Shown here: positions 22,033-34,360 of the stretch, in pieces | How the letters are laid out: each line of letters begins with the position of its first letter | Numbering within the stretch: position 1 is the stretch's first letter | Assembly: GCA_013399115.1 (NCBI GenBank) | Contig: VXAA01002199.1 | Location: 361,251-425,250 of the forward strand | Direction: 5' to 3' | Length of the DNA stretch: 64,000 nt | DNA from: Anseranas semipalmata | Lineage: Eukaryota; Chordata; Aves; Anseriformes; Anseranatidae | The notes under the pieces: generated by a model | What the model saw: only the letters and a program-made list of their open reading frames with translations | Told to the model about the DNA's origin: nothing | Database searches by the model: none | Made by a program: the position numbers and the translations under genes

Positions 22033-25000
22033 CTCCACAAATGCTAAGTGGCTTTATAGACAATGTTTCTGCCTCATCAATGGGACCTAAATATATGTTT
22101 AATGCAGTCCAAATAATAATAATGTGTTTTATAAAGCGAGAGGTTAGTTAAACTTCATTTAAGCTTCCCAACTGAGATTTCAGTCCAGTTATTTCAGAAA
22201 TCTCGACCAGATGACACTGAGACAGGGCTTTATGACTGATTCCCTGGAATTGTATGGCTAACTAAACTTACAAGGGATGGAATATTTTATGGATATTAGA
22301 TGGCTAATGTATTCACTCTCTACAAGCTGTGGTTCAGTGTCTAAAGTCTAGTAGTCCTGTGTAAAATTGTAGTACCCATATGCAAAAAAATTAATTGAAG
22401 AAATATATTAGCCAAATCTGGAAAGTCATTATAAGTGCTATCTTGACAGTATTTCTTCTCTACTAGGCCAACATCAGTGGCTGCTGTTTTAAAAAACTTT
22501 TATTCTAGAACTAGATCATACATACAGCACTTCCTTTGAAACTGTGGTAGTTTTTTTTTCACAAACTGGGTATTTTAGGAATATCAATTCAGATGTAGCT
22601 GGAAGTCTTTCAAAAATGTAGATTCAAATCTGCCTCAGATTTTGGGTCAGACCACAGCGTGGCCATTTTGTGCATATTTATTTCAAAAATGCTATTTTTT
22701 CATTGCCAATGGCAAAAGCTAAAAGGAGATTCCTTGTTTGTCTCATGAAAGGGGACTTCTGACAATGAAATTGGTTATTGTTCCACTGCAGATTTTTAGT
22801 GTTTCACAGATATTTCTCTTTCAAAGATTTTGCTCCAATTTTTGGTCTTTCAAAGCAACACGCAACATATTGCTGCAAATGTAATTGATACTCTTCTAAC
22901 CACTCAGGACTCATTTTTAAATATTGAATATTAAAGATTGTGTAAAGAGACATTCCTTTAGGTCAGGTGATACAAGACAGGACTCTGAATTTGGGTTGGG
23001 GAATCCTTGGCCCAGGTTTGACTCTCATCCATACCTGAAGAGGTCCAGTAGCTCTGCAAGGTGCTCCTGTATGGGCTGTGGTGGGACCTGGGTGTTACCA
23101 CAGCACAGTCAGGGCATCACATTAAATGTGTAACATGGAGGAGGAGCAGAAGGCAGGACCAGCTCTGGTGCTGTTTGCAGAGGTCAAAGCTGAAGCACAC
23201 AGGATGTGGACACATTCTGGGCAAAGCCAGCCTGACTCTGTCTAAGTTTGTCTAGGGAAGAGATGGAAGAACTGACTGGGGAGAAAAGCAGATCTGGGGA
23301 GATACATCATAAGGAAATGACTCCTTATGTTTGTGGGAGAAGTGTGCCAACAAGAACAAACTGGCATTATCTAGGTCATTGTAAGGGGATAAAAGGAAAG
23401 TTAGAGGACTTGTGGAAATACAGGCCTGACTGTGCTTTTTCTTAAGCTAGCATTACAGTGTTTTCAGAAGCAACAAACAATTTTAAAAATGTCACAGGCC
23501 TAGGAAATATTTCTCCGTGGGTTGTGACAATATTTAGTCCAGAGAACTTGCAAAGCCCCTTGAAAATATGGTTCCAGCATCTAGCTGCCATGGGTGGAAA
23601 AGTGGAGGGAGTGTTGCAAAGGCACACCATCAGTGGTTCTATGTAGCTGCATCCTAGTTCAGCATCCTGTTTATACTGGCCACAATTTTACTTCTCTCCT
23701 GGGTAGTGATGCTAGATAACATCTCATGAAGCAGGAACTTCAATCACTGTGACAGATTTCTCAACAGTGTAAAATTCCCCTTCACCATGCTCTCACTGTC
23801 CCGTTCTGTTGTTAATCCTCTCATAATTTGCAAGAAGGTGGAGTAGCTACTTGTAGAATGATGCTTTCATTTGGCCTTCTCATTCTGGTTGGCATTCTGA
23901 CAGGTGATGTTGCATGAGGAGAATCTGGAACTAAAAAATCTAAATAAAATTAAAATTCATAAAAATGCTTCATTAGAAAGTCATAACTGGATTGAAGTTA
24001 GGTTGTTAGATGGTGTAAACTGAGCTACAATCCAGAGTATACAATTTTCTCCTTTGTACACAATCTACAGTATACACGACCTTTTTTTTGTTTTGCTGCT
24101 CCACTCAGATGTTAATGATATTTATCCCATTGACCTTAGTCATGCACGCATTTGAGAACCTGAGAACCATGCTGATTTGATGTCTTTTCATTTTCTTTTT
24201 TTTTTTTTTGAGTTGTTTTGTGCTAAATGAAAGAGCAGATATTTCTTCTAACTAAAATCTATTAACTTTTGAGATGAGAATAAAACATTTACTGACAGTT
24301 AGTCAGGCACGGGACTGCCCAGGTTCTCTCCAAAAAAATCAACCTCTTTCCCCAAAAGATGTATGCCTAAAAAAAGTGAAAGGAGCAGTGGACAACCTGG
24401 GTGCACATACAGGTTTTCTCTGTGTGGTATATTCTGAGAGGTACTGAAATATGTGTTTTTCACTGTGGTTCCAAGATGTGGGGGCGGTTGTTTATTGGTT
24501 AGGGTTACTTTTGGCTATTTCTGAGAATCAGCAAAGTAAACAGATAGGATGATGAATATACTTCCACAACAAGACTACTGAGTAAGGGCATGGCAGATAT
24601 TCACATTCACTTCTTAGGACAGATGTACATTGTAAGCACTGTAAGCCAAGCCATGTGTACAACTAACTGGTGAAAAGTTGATATTTTATTCAATTAAATA
24701 CATTCTCTGTATTTCTCTGGTAGCCCTCCCACCCAAATCATTTTGCTTTTTTACCCTGTCACTCATTGTTCTTACTTGTATTAAATTTTTTAGATCCAAA
24801 GTTTTTTATGTGTTTGTACTGATTCCAATAGTTTTGATACTGCTTAGGGAACTCCCCTATGACAAATGGAAAACATTTGTGTCGAATAAAGAAAGGAAGG
24901 ATGTTTTTCCTGGGGAATCGTTACAGTAGCCATCACAGTCAGCGGCCAGTCTGCCTGCAGTAAACCAATGAGGCTGGGGCCAGGCTGCGGAGAGGATCTG

Positions 25001-26085
25001 CAGTGGAGGCAGAGCTGGCATGCTGAGGGAAGCACCTTGCGGTCACCGCGGTGTGTCATGCTTGGTATTAGGACAAACATAGCAAGGGGTAATAATTTTA
25101 CTCACGAGCTGCAGAGATCTATCGTTACCGTGAGCATCTGTAGTACTGAGAATTACCTATCTGCATAAGGAATAGAAACTGGCACTTCAGCATTTGTTCA
25201 GTTTGGCAGCCAAGCGAAGTAAACATTATGTCTTATGTCTTTGATCTAAAAAACCAGAGAAATTCTGGGGAGTTTTAAGCCCTGTATTCTGCTACATTTA
25301 AGCTCCCCATTCAGTTTGAAGTGCCACCTGTCTTTAGAGTCTCAGTACAACCTTTCAGCTATGCCTGAAGACATCCTTCTCTTGGGGCATTGGGTGCACT
25401 GGTCTCTACCTATGCAATGACTGGAAGAGCAGGCAGCACAGACGGGGGAAATGCCACCGAGCAGGCTGGTATAATATTTCTTCTAAGCCTTATTTAATAG
25501 GAAAACTTGTCTCACAAATTAAGCTTTGAGGAAAATCCCTTGTTTTACTAAGATATGTCTCAAAGCTAAAAGAAGCACAACAGCAAGTGTTCAGCTGTCC
25601 TTAGATTTCTCTTATTGCTTGTACAGGTATAACTTCCTGTACTGTATCATGTCACACACACACAAAAAAACAGCTTCAGATGAGAAGGTATTAAACACTG
25701 AATTTTTCTCTTACTAAAATCTGAGCAGAGTGAATTACGAGGGGCTTTCCATAACGACAGGCTAAAGACATGCTCTCAACATTTTGTGTGGGATCTTGGC
25801 AGAGACTTCCCAGGAGTAGGTCTAAGAACTAATTCTGTTCTGCCATGAGAATATTTAGGATCAGGAAAGCACAGGTATGGGAGTCCATTGTCTGCAAAAA
25901 TAGCAGTAGAGGCTGTTGCAAAAAAGGTATCATCCGTAGTGCTGGTGTATTCTAACTACATTGTATGTGCCAGATTTACTCCTGGTGGAACTTAACTGGA
26001 GTATAGAAGTACAAGGCCTTCAAAAGCACGCTTGACTTTGTGTTTTTTTGTTTTCAAATGGAACCATTAGATACACTGAGCTAGG
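22033..26085. other. Unique noncoding DNA
   Basis: No transposon or exon is recognised. A T14 run sits at 24196-24209. A slightly GC-richer patch at about 24930-25060 contains several CpGs (gtcagcggccag, gctgcggagag, tcaccgcggtg) but no frame with recognisable features. Other open frames are short. Confidence 0.5.
24196..24209. repeat. T14 homopolymer
   Basis: Fourteen consecutive T, preceded by a short T/C stretch. Confidence 0.9.
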
Positions 26086-26730
26086 ATGAAAACATTGCTT
26101 CTGACATTATTTGTCACCCATCTGAAACTAAAAGTTCAGGGAATATTGATGGACAGTAAGGCTTTCCGAGACTCCTATCTCAGCGAAGGATGTTATTATC
26201 ACATTGGGTTCGTCAGGCTCTGCTTGGAACTCCCAGCAAGGAACGAAACACAAAGATCTTACCCTGTCGTTCAGACATTGGCAAGCGGAAGGACTCGGCC
26301 ATGGCCCCAGCTCTGGGTAGCAGACATTACTGTGGGAGTTCAAAGCTCTCCTGTGATTTGCTGTCTGCTCGTTGCAGTTCAGACATTCCCCTGTACTAGT
26401 GTATCTGCAGCGTGTGCTTGTGACCGTGCTGTTGCTCCCGCTTGCCCTGTGTCTGCTTGTTTTGGCAGTTTTGGCGGCAGAGAACGCTGTGTCTCTTTCA
26501 TGTGGTTTGTGTCACATGTGCTGCTGTGTGAGGCACGCGCGGCTCCTCGGGAGCGTCCTCCGCTTGCTGCGCCGCATGCTCTCTTGTGCACTTCCTCTGC
26601 AGATGGCTCTCCTGGCTCCCAAGGACCATGTGTTTTTTCAGTTCCTTTTAATGTGTGTACGCCCATCCCATGCAGTTCCAATGAAGTACGTGTTGTTTAT
26701 TTCCTCTGCTGTCCAGCTCTGAAGGTTTAG
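26086..26730 (+). other. Longest ATG open frame (214 codons), coding status doubtful
   Basis: An ATG with A at -3 opens 214 codons to a TAG. The first residues (MKTLLLTLFVTHLKLK) are hydrophobic enough to resemble a signal peptide. The predicted protein is rich in Cys (around 9 per cent) and shows no domain I recognise. The same interval is open for 116 codons in another + frame and for 100 codons on the minus strand, so openness here is largely a product of high GC and few stop codons. A lineage-specific gene, a first exon or plain chance are all possible. RNA-seq and a codon-substitution test across galliforms would decide. Confidence 0.2.
26161..26580. promoter_or_regulatory. CpG-rich patch (small CpG-island-like segment)
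   Basis: I count about 21 CpG dinucleotides in 420 bp, against none in the same length at 21001-21420. GC content reaches roughly 58 per cent at 26401-26460 and 72 per cent at 26521-26580. The CpGs are densest at 26535-26575 (gcacgcgcggctcctcgg...cgccgc). No TATA box or transposon is evident. It could be an unannotated promoter, an exon of an unrecognised gene or a GC-biased patch. CpG density falls to none in 26581-26640. Confidence 0.4.
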
Positions 26731-27366
26731 ATCTATAGAGGCAGTCACTGACACTAAGTGCAAGAACGATCTAACACAACCTGCTCTTTCCCTGGAATGC
26801 TTATTCTTCTCCCTCTTTGAAGAGTGGAAGTCTCCACTTGTTCTGTTTTTAACCATGTAGTGACTAATTTTAGCTGTCATACCACCAGGCATCCGCTGAC
26901 CATGGAGAGAGGTGGATGAGATATCCTCCTAAGGCAGGTGTCTAAGAAGGGTGGACAGATTCACTTCTCTGAGATGACTTTCCTGTTCCCATTGACACAG
27001 AGGAATCCTAGATAACAAACCTAGGCTAATTGCCCCACTTTGAGATAGCAGTATCTAGGTAAGATATATCCCTTTGCAGGGGCCCAGCCTTCATGGTGGC
27101 ATGTACGAATGCTGTTTGCTTGCAAACTGCTGGCTGGGGCTTTTTCATCACCTAATCCTCTTATCAGCACTTTCCAGGCTGCCTTACCCAGGAGGACAGA
27201 ATGCAGAGCTGAGTGGCAGAAGAGGGGCACATGAGTATAAGAGATAAAGACTAAGAGTTTCCTTGCAAGTGGGTCAGTTCCAGACTTACATGAAGTATTT
27301 CTTACATGAAACAGTGTAACAGAGTGGCCCAGGTAGGAAGGACAGGGTAGTGGTGAGAAATTAGAG

Positions 27367-27388
27367 AAAAACAAACAAACAAATAAAC
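27367..27388. repeat. (AAAC)n microsatellite
   Basis: Irregular AAAC/AAAT units. It lies inside a hydrophobic-looking minus-strand frame and explains it. Confidence 0.85.
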
Positions 27389-28498
27389 CAATCAATAGAC
27401 AAAACCCAGAACAGTAGGAGGACAAACCTCTAATGCCAAATATTTCAAGTGCAGGTGGGAGCTTTAGCAAATCCATATAGTCAGGATTACAAGTGGAAGC
27501 TGAGAAAAGTCAGGCTTTTCATAACATTAGTGGTCCCCTTGACTTCCTGAGAAAGCTAAACATGTGCCATATGCTTTATTTATACCAAGAGCTATTCATT
27601 CTCCCATCAGGGCTGATGTTTTTATTAACAACTCTGCTGTTTTCATTCAAGAGCAAAACCTGAATACTGATGGTAAGTTTAAAGCATTTCTGCTGATTCA
27701 TGAGGTTTCTCCACAAATTGTTTTCAGAGTTTGTACCACTTCTATATTTGAAGGTGTACATTAGGTAAACTAACAGGCCACATCTGTAAGAAATAAGGCT
27801 TCCTCACATCAGAAGCAAAATCTTGCTTTTGGAAGAGCTGTTAAAATATTCCAGATTTTTATATCCTGAAATAGTATTGACTAGATCAAATAAAACAGTA
27901 GCAGCAGCAACATTTTTGTTTTGGCTGTTGTCCAAGAGTTAAAAAAAAAATAAAAAGATACAGACTACTCATTTTCTGTAGGGTTAGGAAGCTGATCCTG
28001 TGTATGAACTATGTGCGATGGTCCCTGGGATGCCACCGGGAGCTCTGCATGAGCAACAACTGCACAATCCATTCCCATGTGTAGGATGCAAGGGCAAAAG
28101 TGAAGGAGACTTTAAAACAGCAGGGTTATTCCCTGTGGGAAAACTAGCGTTGCCTGAACTCTGCAGATCCCTAACTTGCAACGTAAGACAATGAATGTGG
28201 GTCTGTGAGGTATGGGAGAAACAACACACTTTGGAAGGTGGTTTCTATCGTTGTTCCAATGACAGAGTGATACATAAGGGCAACTTCTACAGCATCATTT
28301 CCACTTTGGTCTGTCTTAGGAGATTTCTATATGAAATTGTTGAAAAAAATCCTGCATAGTGTGAATTATACATAAGGCCCCAGTCCTGTACTCATGCAGC
28401 ATCCTGTTGTAGTTTCTGGAAGTCATGCCTGTAAAAAAGGCAAGACAACATGTAATCTCCCTTAAAATGATACTCTCTCTTTCCCTGAAAATTGATGA

Positions 28499-28518
28499 AA
28501 AATAAAATAAAATAAAAT
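28499..28518. repeat. (AAAAT)4 microsatellite
   Basis: Four AAAAT units in register. Confidence 0.9.
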
Positions 28519-28965
28519 CTAGTGTCCTTTGCCATTGGCACTGGCTTTGAAGGGCACCAAAGCTTTACTTCAATTGCCTGTTTGTAATTTGTAGACATTT
28601 TCCTGACTGACTGTGAAAGTCATCTTGGAATGCGCTGGGGAAAGTCGCAGAGTTATCTGAAGGCCAAATGAGGTGAAAGTTGCTGTGGCTAAAGTTCAAG
28701 TTTATTTATACAGAATAAAAAAGAGAAGTGAAAAGTTTGCTGACTTTTTTTCTTTAATTTGAGAAAGCTTTGGAACTGTTTGTGTAAAACAGAATGAAGG
28801 GTGAAAAAAAAGGAAGCAGAATGTAGTGATATAACAGAAATGGCAGTTAGTGATTGTCTCTAGCAAACTTTACATTTTCATTTCTTATCCCATTCTAACC
28901 CAGACAGTGATATCTGTGGTGCTGCTGTTATTTTCTAGCTTAGGAATTCTTTGAGGCTGAGTTTC

Positions 28966-28978
28966 TTTTTTTTTTTTT
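28966..28978. repeat. T13 homopolymer
   Basis: Thirteen T followed by a short CT run. Confidence 0.9.
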
Positions 28979-29810
28979 CTCTCTAAAAATCACTGAGTTC
29001 TGCTTGCCAGTCTCATCCAGTTCACAAACTTGAGTCTTCCTCTTCTACCCATTTTAATGAATTATGTAAAAATTCAACTGTCTTTAAGATATCCACTTCA
29101 CTTTCAAACTTGGCTGAAGATGGCCAGAAGGATCAAAAGTTCCTGGGGCAAGTGGAGACAGATAGTGAACTACCTTATGCACTCAGTTGTTCCTTCTCTA
29201 GAAAACCAGACAAAGATAACGTCAGGTTACAGTCCACTCTGTGAAGATTATTGGTTAGTTGTGGCTCCTGAAAGCAAGCAGTTCATGAGCATCCAAGAAC
29301 CTGTAATGAACACAAACCAAGATTAAAACAATAGCTTGGTTTAAATCTCAAACTTATAAATTTAATTCTTAGTAAATAGCATTGAACCTTATGCTTGCTT
29401 CCACAGATGCCCAGCAAATCCCCTGCTAATAGCTCATTAATCATGTCCTGGTCCATGTTTGTTGGAAGCAACATGTTGTAGTGAATGAAATGCTGGAAGA
29501 GATCCAAGGGATTAGATTTCCAGCCCTGTCTCCTGTGATCAGTGTTGGTCTGTTTTCCTTCTACTGACTGCTAAACTGACCATGCTCGTGTCACACATTC
29601 AGGGGCCCCATCCTCACCTTGAGCCTTCTTGTGTTGCACTCGCATCGCAAGTTTGCAGGTGATCTTGCCCATGAGTTACAGGGAATTTCAGCAGATACTG
29701 CTAATCAGCTTGAACATTCTGGCAATCATTCTTGGGCCACAAATCAATCCAGTCTTCCTGTGCAGAGACTCCCATTCTCTGCAGCAAAGGGATATCATTG
29801 GCTATATATG

Positions 29811-29843
29811 AAAAAAAAAAAAAAAGAAGAAGAAGAAGAAAAA
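29811..29843. repeat. A15 followed by (GAA)n
   Basis: Fifteen A, then GAA units. This is the complementary arrangement of the 14586-14630 tract, lying in the opposite orientation. Confidence 0.9.
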
Positions 29844-30057
29844 GGACTCTTACTTTTTAAAAAGTAATATCTGAGGATGATACTAAAATAATATAATAAA
29901 AACAACTATAACCAAAACATTCCAAAGTTTGTACATTTTCATTGGAATATAGTGTTGTCTTTCTGTTTTACTAAATGATAAATAACGAAAGGGTCCTTGC
30001 ATTGAAACCCATGATAATGCAGCTGAGAATGATAAAATTTCTATATTTGATTGACAA

Positions 30058-30075
30058 TTTTTTTTTTTTTTTTTT
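30058..30075. repeat. T18 homopolymer
   Basis: Eighteen consecutive T. Confidence 0.95.
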
Positions 30076-31694
30076 AACGTGGATCAGGTATAAAGGACTT
30101 CAATGGTCCTGTATGTTTGTTTTGACTGCTGTGATAGCTACAGTTTAAACAGCCACCTCAGGAGAAAACCTGTTTTGAGTCTTCAGGGATGCAAAGAGGT
30201 TCAGCAGTTTGTTTTCACACAGGAAATTACTGTTTTAAAGGATGGTATTAGGTATGAAGAACCCTAATTGCTAGATAGTTCTTTATTTCATTATGAGTTA
30301 CTTTGAAGGTTTTGGGATTCTGGCTGGAAATAATCCCCAAATTTGATGGGGATTTGGAGCCAGAACTGAAAAAAAGTGACACCAAAGATAGGTCTGATAA
30401 AGGAGGCTGGTGAAAACAGTTTTCTCTGTAGTGCAGCAATGCACAGTAATCATGGCAAAGCTTCCTGTGGCATAATCACGAATGATAAAAAACTTGTTTG
30501 TATTGTATGTTGGACACATTCATATCTTAGGACTGAACATATAGCACCAGATATTGGAAACTCCTGTTCAGCTTACTTGTAGTACTTGACGGATGCTGCA
30601 TTTTTATAATAGCATTCAAGAAAAAGAATATCACAGAGTTGCATGAAACTGAGTGCAACAAAGAATATAACATACTACTATGCTACAGGCTTCACAGAAA
30701 TGCTGAAAGCTGTCACTACTTGTGTCATTTTATTAAATGCTTTACAAACACTGAGAAATGAAATAGTCCCTGTCTTAAGAGCCCTCTGGCCCAAGCAGTT
30801 ACGCTGCTGCAGATGGCATTCTTCCTGGAGCACGAAGTGGCTTGGTTGCACAAGTCTGCAGCGCAGCCCCTTCCTACATATATGCTCATGCTCCATCATA
30901 CACCTGCATTGGCAGAAAAGAAAGGGTCAAGGACACAAGAGACAAATCTTCCTGCCAGACTTTCTTAGTTGTGCCTCCTACTGCTTCCAGCCTCATTTCT
31001 GTTTGCTCAGAAAATAGAGCGGTAAAAGATGTCTCTTTGCAGAAATGTAACTGGTGACTGGGTATTTCTAAGAACTTAAACTCCCACCAGTAGAGAACAA
31101 CTGGGACTACAGAGGAGTGAGTGGACAAGGGGATCTTGATCTGTTCACTGTAATTTTGTCATGAGAACAGCAAGCCAAACTGTCTTATGCAGGTTCTTCA
31201 TTTAGTGATTTTAGTCCTCTTTCCTGTTGGCCAGCTTGCTATGAACAGGCTGATTTTTCTGAATTTGTTAACTGTTTGCAGCTGTTGAATGAAGAGAGAC
31301 TTCAGCTGAGTGCTCACCTACTTATGTGGCACCCATAGTTGATGGGTTGTTTAGGAGCTGTTTACAGCAGTTATTCATTCACCATGAGTTACAGGTTTGG
31401 CTGGTGAAGCTGTAAGGTAGTATAGTGGAGCTTCAGCATTTACAGCATATGTCTTGCCTTTACCCTGTTGACCAAATAAGTGAAGAGAAATATGAAGGAG
31501 GAGTGACAGAGTTTTCATTTAAGTTTATTCACGTCAGATCATGCTAGCTGTGGCTGCCAGACTGTTTTGAAAACATTTAGGGGGTGAGAGACTGAAAGTG
31601 ATGGTGTTGCATCGTTGCATGTCTGGGAAAGGTGAGTTCTGAATTCCAGGAAATCATTTTATGTTACGTTAAAATAGTGGTGTGTACAGATTTG

Positions 31695-31709
31695 AAAAAA
31701 AAAAAAAAA
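31695..31709. repeat. A15 homopolymer followed by T-rich stretch
   Basis: Fifteen A, then about 40 bases of T/G-rich sequence (gtttttattttttgtttg type) that can fold back on the A-run. No transposon tail or target duplication is recognised. Confidence 0.85.
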
Positions 31710-32112
31710 GTGTTTTTATTTTTTGTTTGTTCTTGTTTTTTGTTTTTATTTTATAAAAATAATGTAAAATATGTTGGCTATGGTGAAAAATGGTGCTGAG
31801 AATATGTTTCAGGAAGAAATACAAATGGAAGGAAATCTTTGATTTTATTTCTGTTCATAGGAAGAAGGATCAAGCACTTTATCTGAATTGTACAAATCTG
31901 AACGTAAAGCAGATGGTAGTAAGCACAAAGAATAAATGAGTATTGAGATTTTTAAGAACTAGCATTTCATCAGAGCAGAGTTAGACAAGTTGTACCAAGG
32001 GCAGCAGTGGGAGTTTTTCTCTCTGTAGTTCGATGAATTAGCAAGAGAAGGACCAAAAATGCCTCTGTCATCCAGGATTCCCATCTTAAGTCATTTTTCA
32101 CTGGCAAGCAGC

Positions 32113-32230
32113 TGGTAGAGAAGGGAAGGAGATGAGAAAGCAGTGAACAGAGGAATGGAGAAATAAATAGAGAGGCTAAGAAAAGACAGGAGGGGACCAA
32201 AAGAAAGGTGGGAGAGGGGAAAAAAGATGG
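32113..32230. repeat. Purine-rich low-complexity tract
   Basis: About 118 bases dominated by A and G on the + strand (gggaaggagatgagaaag type), with scattered pyrimidines. The long Ser/Leu/Phe-rich minus-strand frame here follows from this composition and is not evidence of a gene. Confidence 0.7.
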
Positions 32231-33224
32231 TTCAAATGGGAAAAGACTAACAGATGGAGCCCAGCAACACTGGTCTGCCAAAGTGCCCCTGTTTTCTGAA
32301 GTTATTTTAATCAACATGCTGAGCTTGCATCTTGTCTTGTGTGGTCCTGGCTTCTTTATGAATTATGTTTTGGGGACTCGGAGGCTTTCTACAGAGTTCA
32401 GTGGAGCCATGGGGATTTACACTAGCTGAGGACCCCTCCCATGATTTACGAAGCATATGATCACTAGGATTTAATTCTGAGAGGCTATTACAATGTAAAA
32501 GTGTCCTTCAGAGTCCTCTGGGAATAAAATGTTACCACTGTTTATGGGGACCATACTAAAGTATTAGCAGAACTCAGAAGACAGAACAAGGTCATATCTG
32601 TATGAGGTGTTTACTTCTATATGAGCTTGCTTAAGCTTGTGGTATGCTGTTGCAAAATTGCATATAAACCGGTGAGAAAAGCACATTTCACTGTAGTGCA
32701 CATAGTAACAGCAGAGCAACAAACAGTATAAATCCAGGTGGCAAAGCCCTACCCTTGTTAGTGTTAAAAATACACAGTATTCAAATTACTGTACCGTATG
32801 TCAACATCTATGATATATTAAGTCCTTTTGGGGAAACAAATGGGCGTCTGTCCAACAGGTACAGATGCAAACACGTGCAGAAACCCCTCTTAGGTCTAGC
32901 AACTCTCCGAGTCCCCCACTCATTCTCTGCCAGGGCCCCTTTTCTGTGGGCTGGTGAAAATTGGCTTTTTCCCATCGGTTTAATAAGACAGTGAATACAG
33001 AACAGATGTCAATCATGGGACTTGGTTTTCAAAATTTTTTATCCTTATGTCTGTTTTACATTCATGAGTGGCTTGCACAAGTGTTGCCCATGTATTCATT
33101 TTATTATACAAAATGGTAAGAAAGGACAAATCACAGAAGGGAGAAATTTTGCCTAGCTTAAGGCTACTTTTTTATACCAAAGACACTTGAAATGATAGAA
33201 TTTAATAAATACAGATGATCTCCT

Positions 33225-34360
33225 GTGAGCTACTGTCTACAGCTGAATTGTTCTGCCTGGCTGCTGCACAGGTGTTGTGCATGTGGCACGTGGCAAAGGG
33301 AAGGGCTAAGTGCTGGGCCCCAGCTGGCTGCCATCATGGCTGGGCATGCAGGAGGGAGCCTGGCTGTGCTTGAAGGGATGGGTTACTGCCTTCTCCAGCA
33401 GCCAGGGTGACCAATGCCCAGGAGGGCCCTGCTTTGGGTAAGCTGAGGTGGGACCTTGTTTCTGGGGGAAGGAGGAAGCTTAGGTGGGAGGAAGTACTTT
33501 GTTTTCATAGTGCTGGTCTCTGGCTTGGTTATTTGTTTATATGTCTATGTTTGGTTGAATTTAAGCCTATGTTGCTTTCACATATTTCCAGTTTTAAGGG
33601 CTGTCTTGCCTCCTGGAGCAGTTCTATGTCAGGATGTGGGCAGCAGGCTCAAGGCTTACCAGAGACTGGTTGTCCATGCCACCGGTTGACTTCTTTAGCT
33701 CATCTACATGGCCTGCAGTTAAATGCCACTGCTCTCACATAGCCTGAAAAGCAGCCATGGTTTCCTGGATAGAGCTCGTTACTCACTGCTGAGCAGGAAG
33801 GCTGCTGCAGTGCTTTCACTGAACCATGAGGAGACTGGAGCGGTTTTGTTCATCCCTTGTGTTTCAGGGATGTGGAAAAGTGAAATTTGCTCTGCAACTC
33901 ATGATAGGAGGAAGGTGGCCTTGTGCATAGAAGTGGAGGAATCCATGCAGTTGCAGTCAGCCCAAGTAATTGAAGACAGCCCGGCTTTTGAGGAAACCTG
34001 TGAGACTCTCACCTCAGGTACTGAGTAAGAGCTGAGCTACAGCAGCTGCAGGCTATGTGTCTTGCCCCTATGGTGATCGGGGAGTGGCTGCTTGACCTGT
34101 TACCGCTTGCGGGTACAAGTTCAGGTTCTGCCATGTGCTCTGCTTGGGGGTTCAGCAGAGCTGGAAACAACTGGCATCTGCTTTATCAGGTGGGAGTATG
34201 GGGCAAGAAGTCCCGGTCCTGGTTTGCATTTGGATGTGGGGGTGGCAAATTGCTGTGGAAAAGAATGGTCAAATTCTGGTAATGAGCTCTGGGACCTGCT
34301 ATGGTCTGGGGCTAAACCCGCGTGTCTTTAGCTGTGAATTCCCAGGTATGTAGCAGGGTG
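33225..34360. other. GC-enriched block of unknown origin
   Basis: This 1.1-kb block is richer in G, especially on the + strand, than its AT-rich flanks. It has several overlapping + strand frames (for example 33407-33742, 33723-34028, 34092-34331), and GC content drops on both sides. I cannot match it to CR1 or any known LTR. It could be a diverged, unrecognised repeat, a noncoding RNA exon cluster or a GC-rich part of an intron. It contains the splice-bounded candidate at 33868-34017. Confidence 0.35.
33868..34017 (+). other. Weak candidate exon (150 bp, phase 1-1)
   Basis: The left side has a pyrimidine-rich stretch ending in TTTCAG at 33862-33867. The right side has CAG followed by GTACTGAGT at 34018. 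The interval is 150 bp and open in one + frame (residues like MWKSEICSATHDRRK...VIEDSPAFEETCETL), with the same phase at both ends. The donor is weak at positions +4 and +5. No homologous protein is recognised. Splice-like pairs of this quality occur by chance in GC-enriched DNA, so the call is tentative. Confidence 0.15.

Larger units (their letters stand above)
26731..33224. other. Unique noncoding DNA with several simple repeats
   Basis: No transposon or exon is recognised. A 151-codon minus-strand frame at 27021-27476 has no domain, and its hydrophobic LxxFVCLFF part comes from an (AAAC)n repeat. A 115-codon minus frame at 31970-32317 comes from the purine-rich tract at about 32113-32230. 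I reject both as genes. Simple repeats are listed separately. Confidence 0.55.

Noticed and set aside
27021..27476. 151-codon minus-strand open frame with a hydrophobic stretch
   Set aside because: The hydrophobic run is the translation of an (AAAC)n repeat. There is no domain, no splice support and no codon pattern that suggests selection.
29619..29867. Frame ending in Lys/Glu-rich residues
   Set aside because: The charged tail is the A15/(GAA)n simple repeat.
31970..32317. 115-codon minus-strand frame rich in Ser, Leu, Phe and Pro
   Set aside because: It is produced by the purine-rich tract at about 32113-32230, where stop codons are rare by composition.
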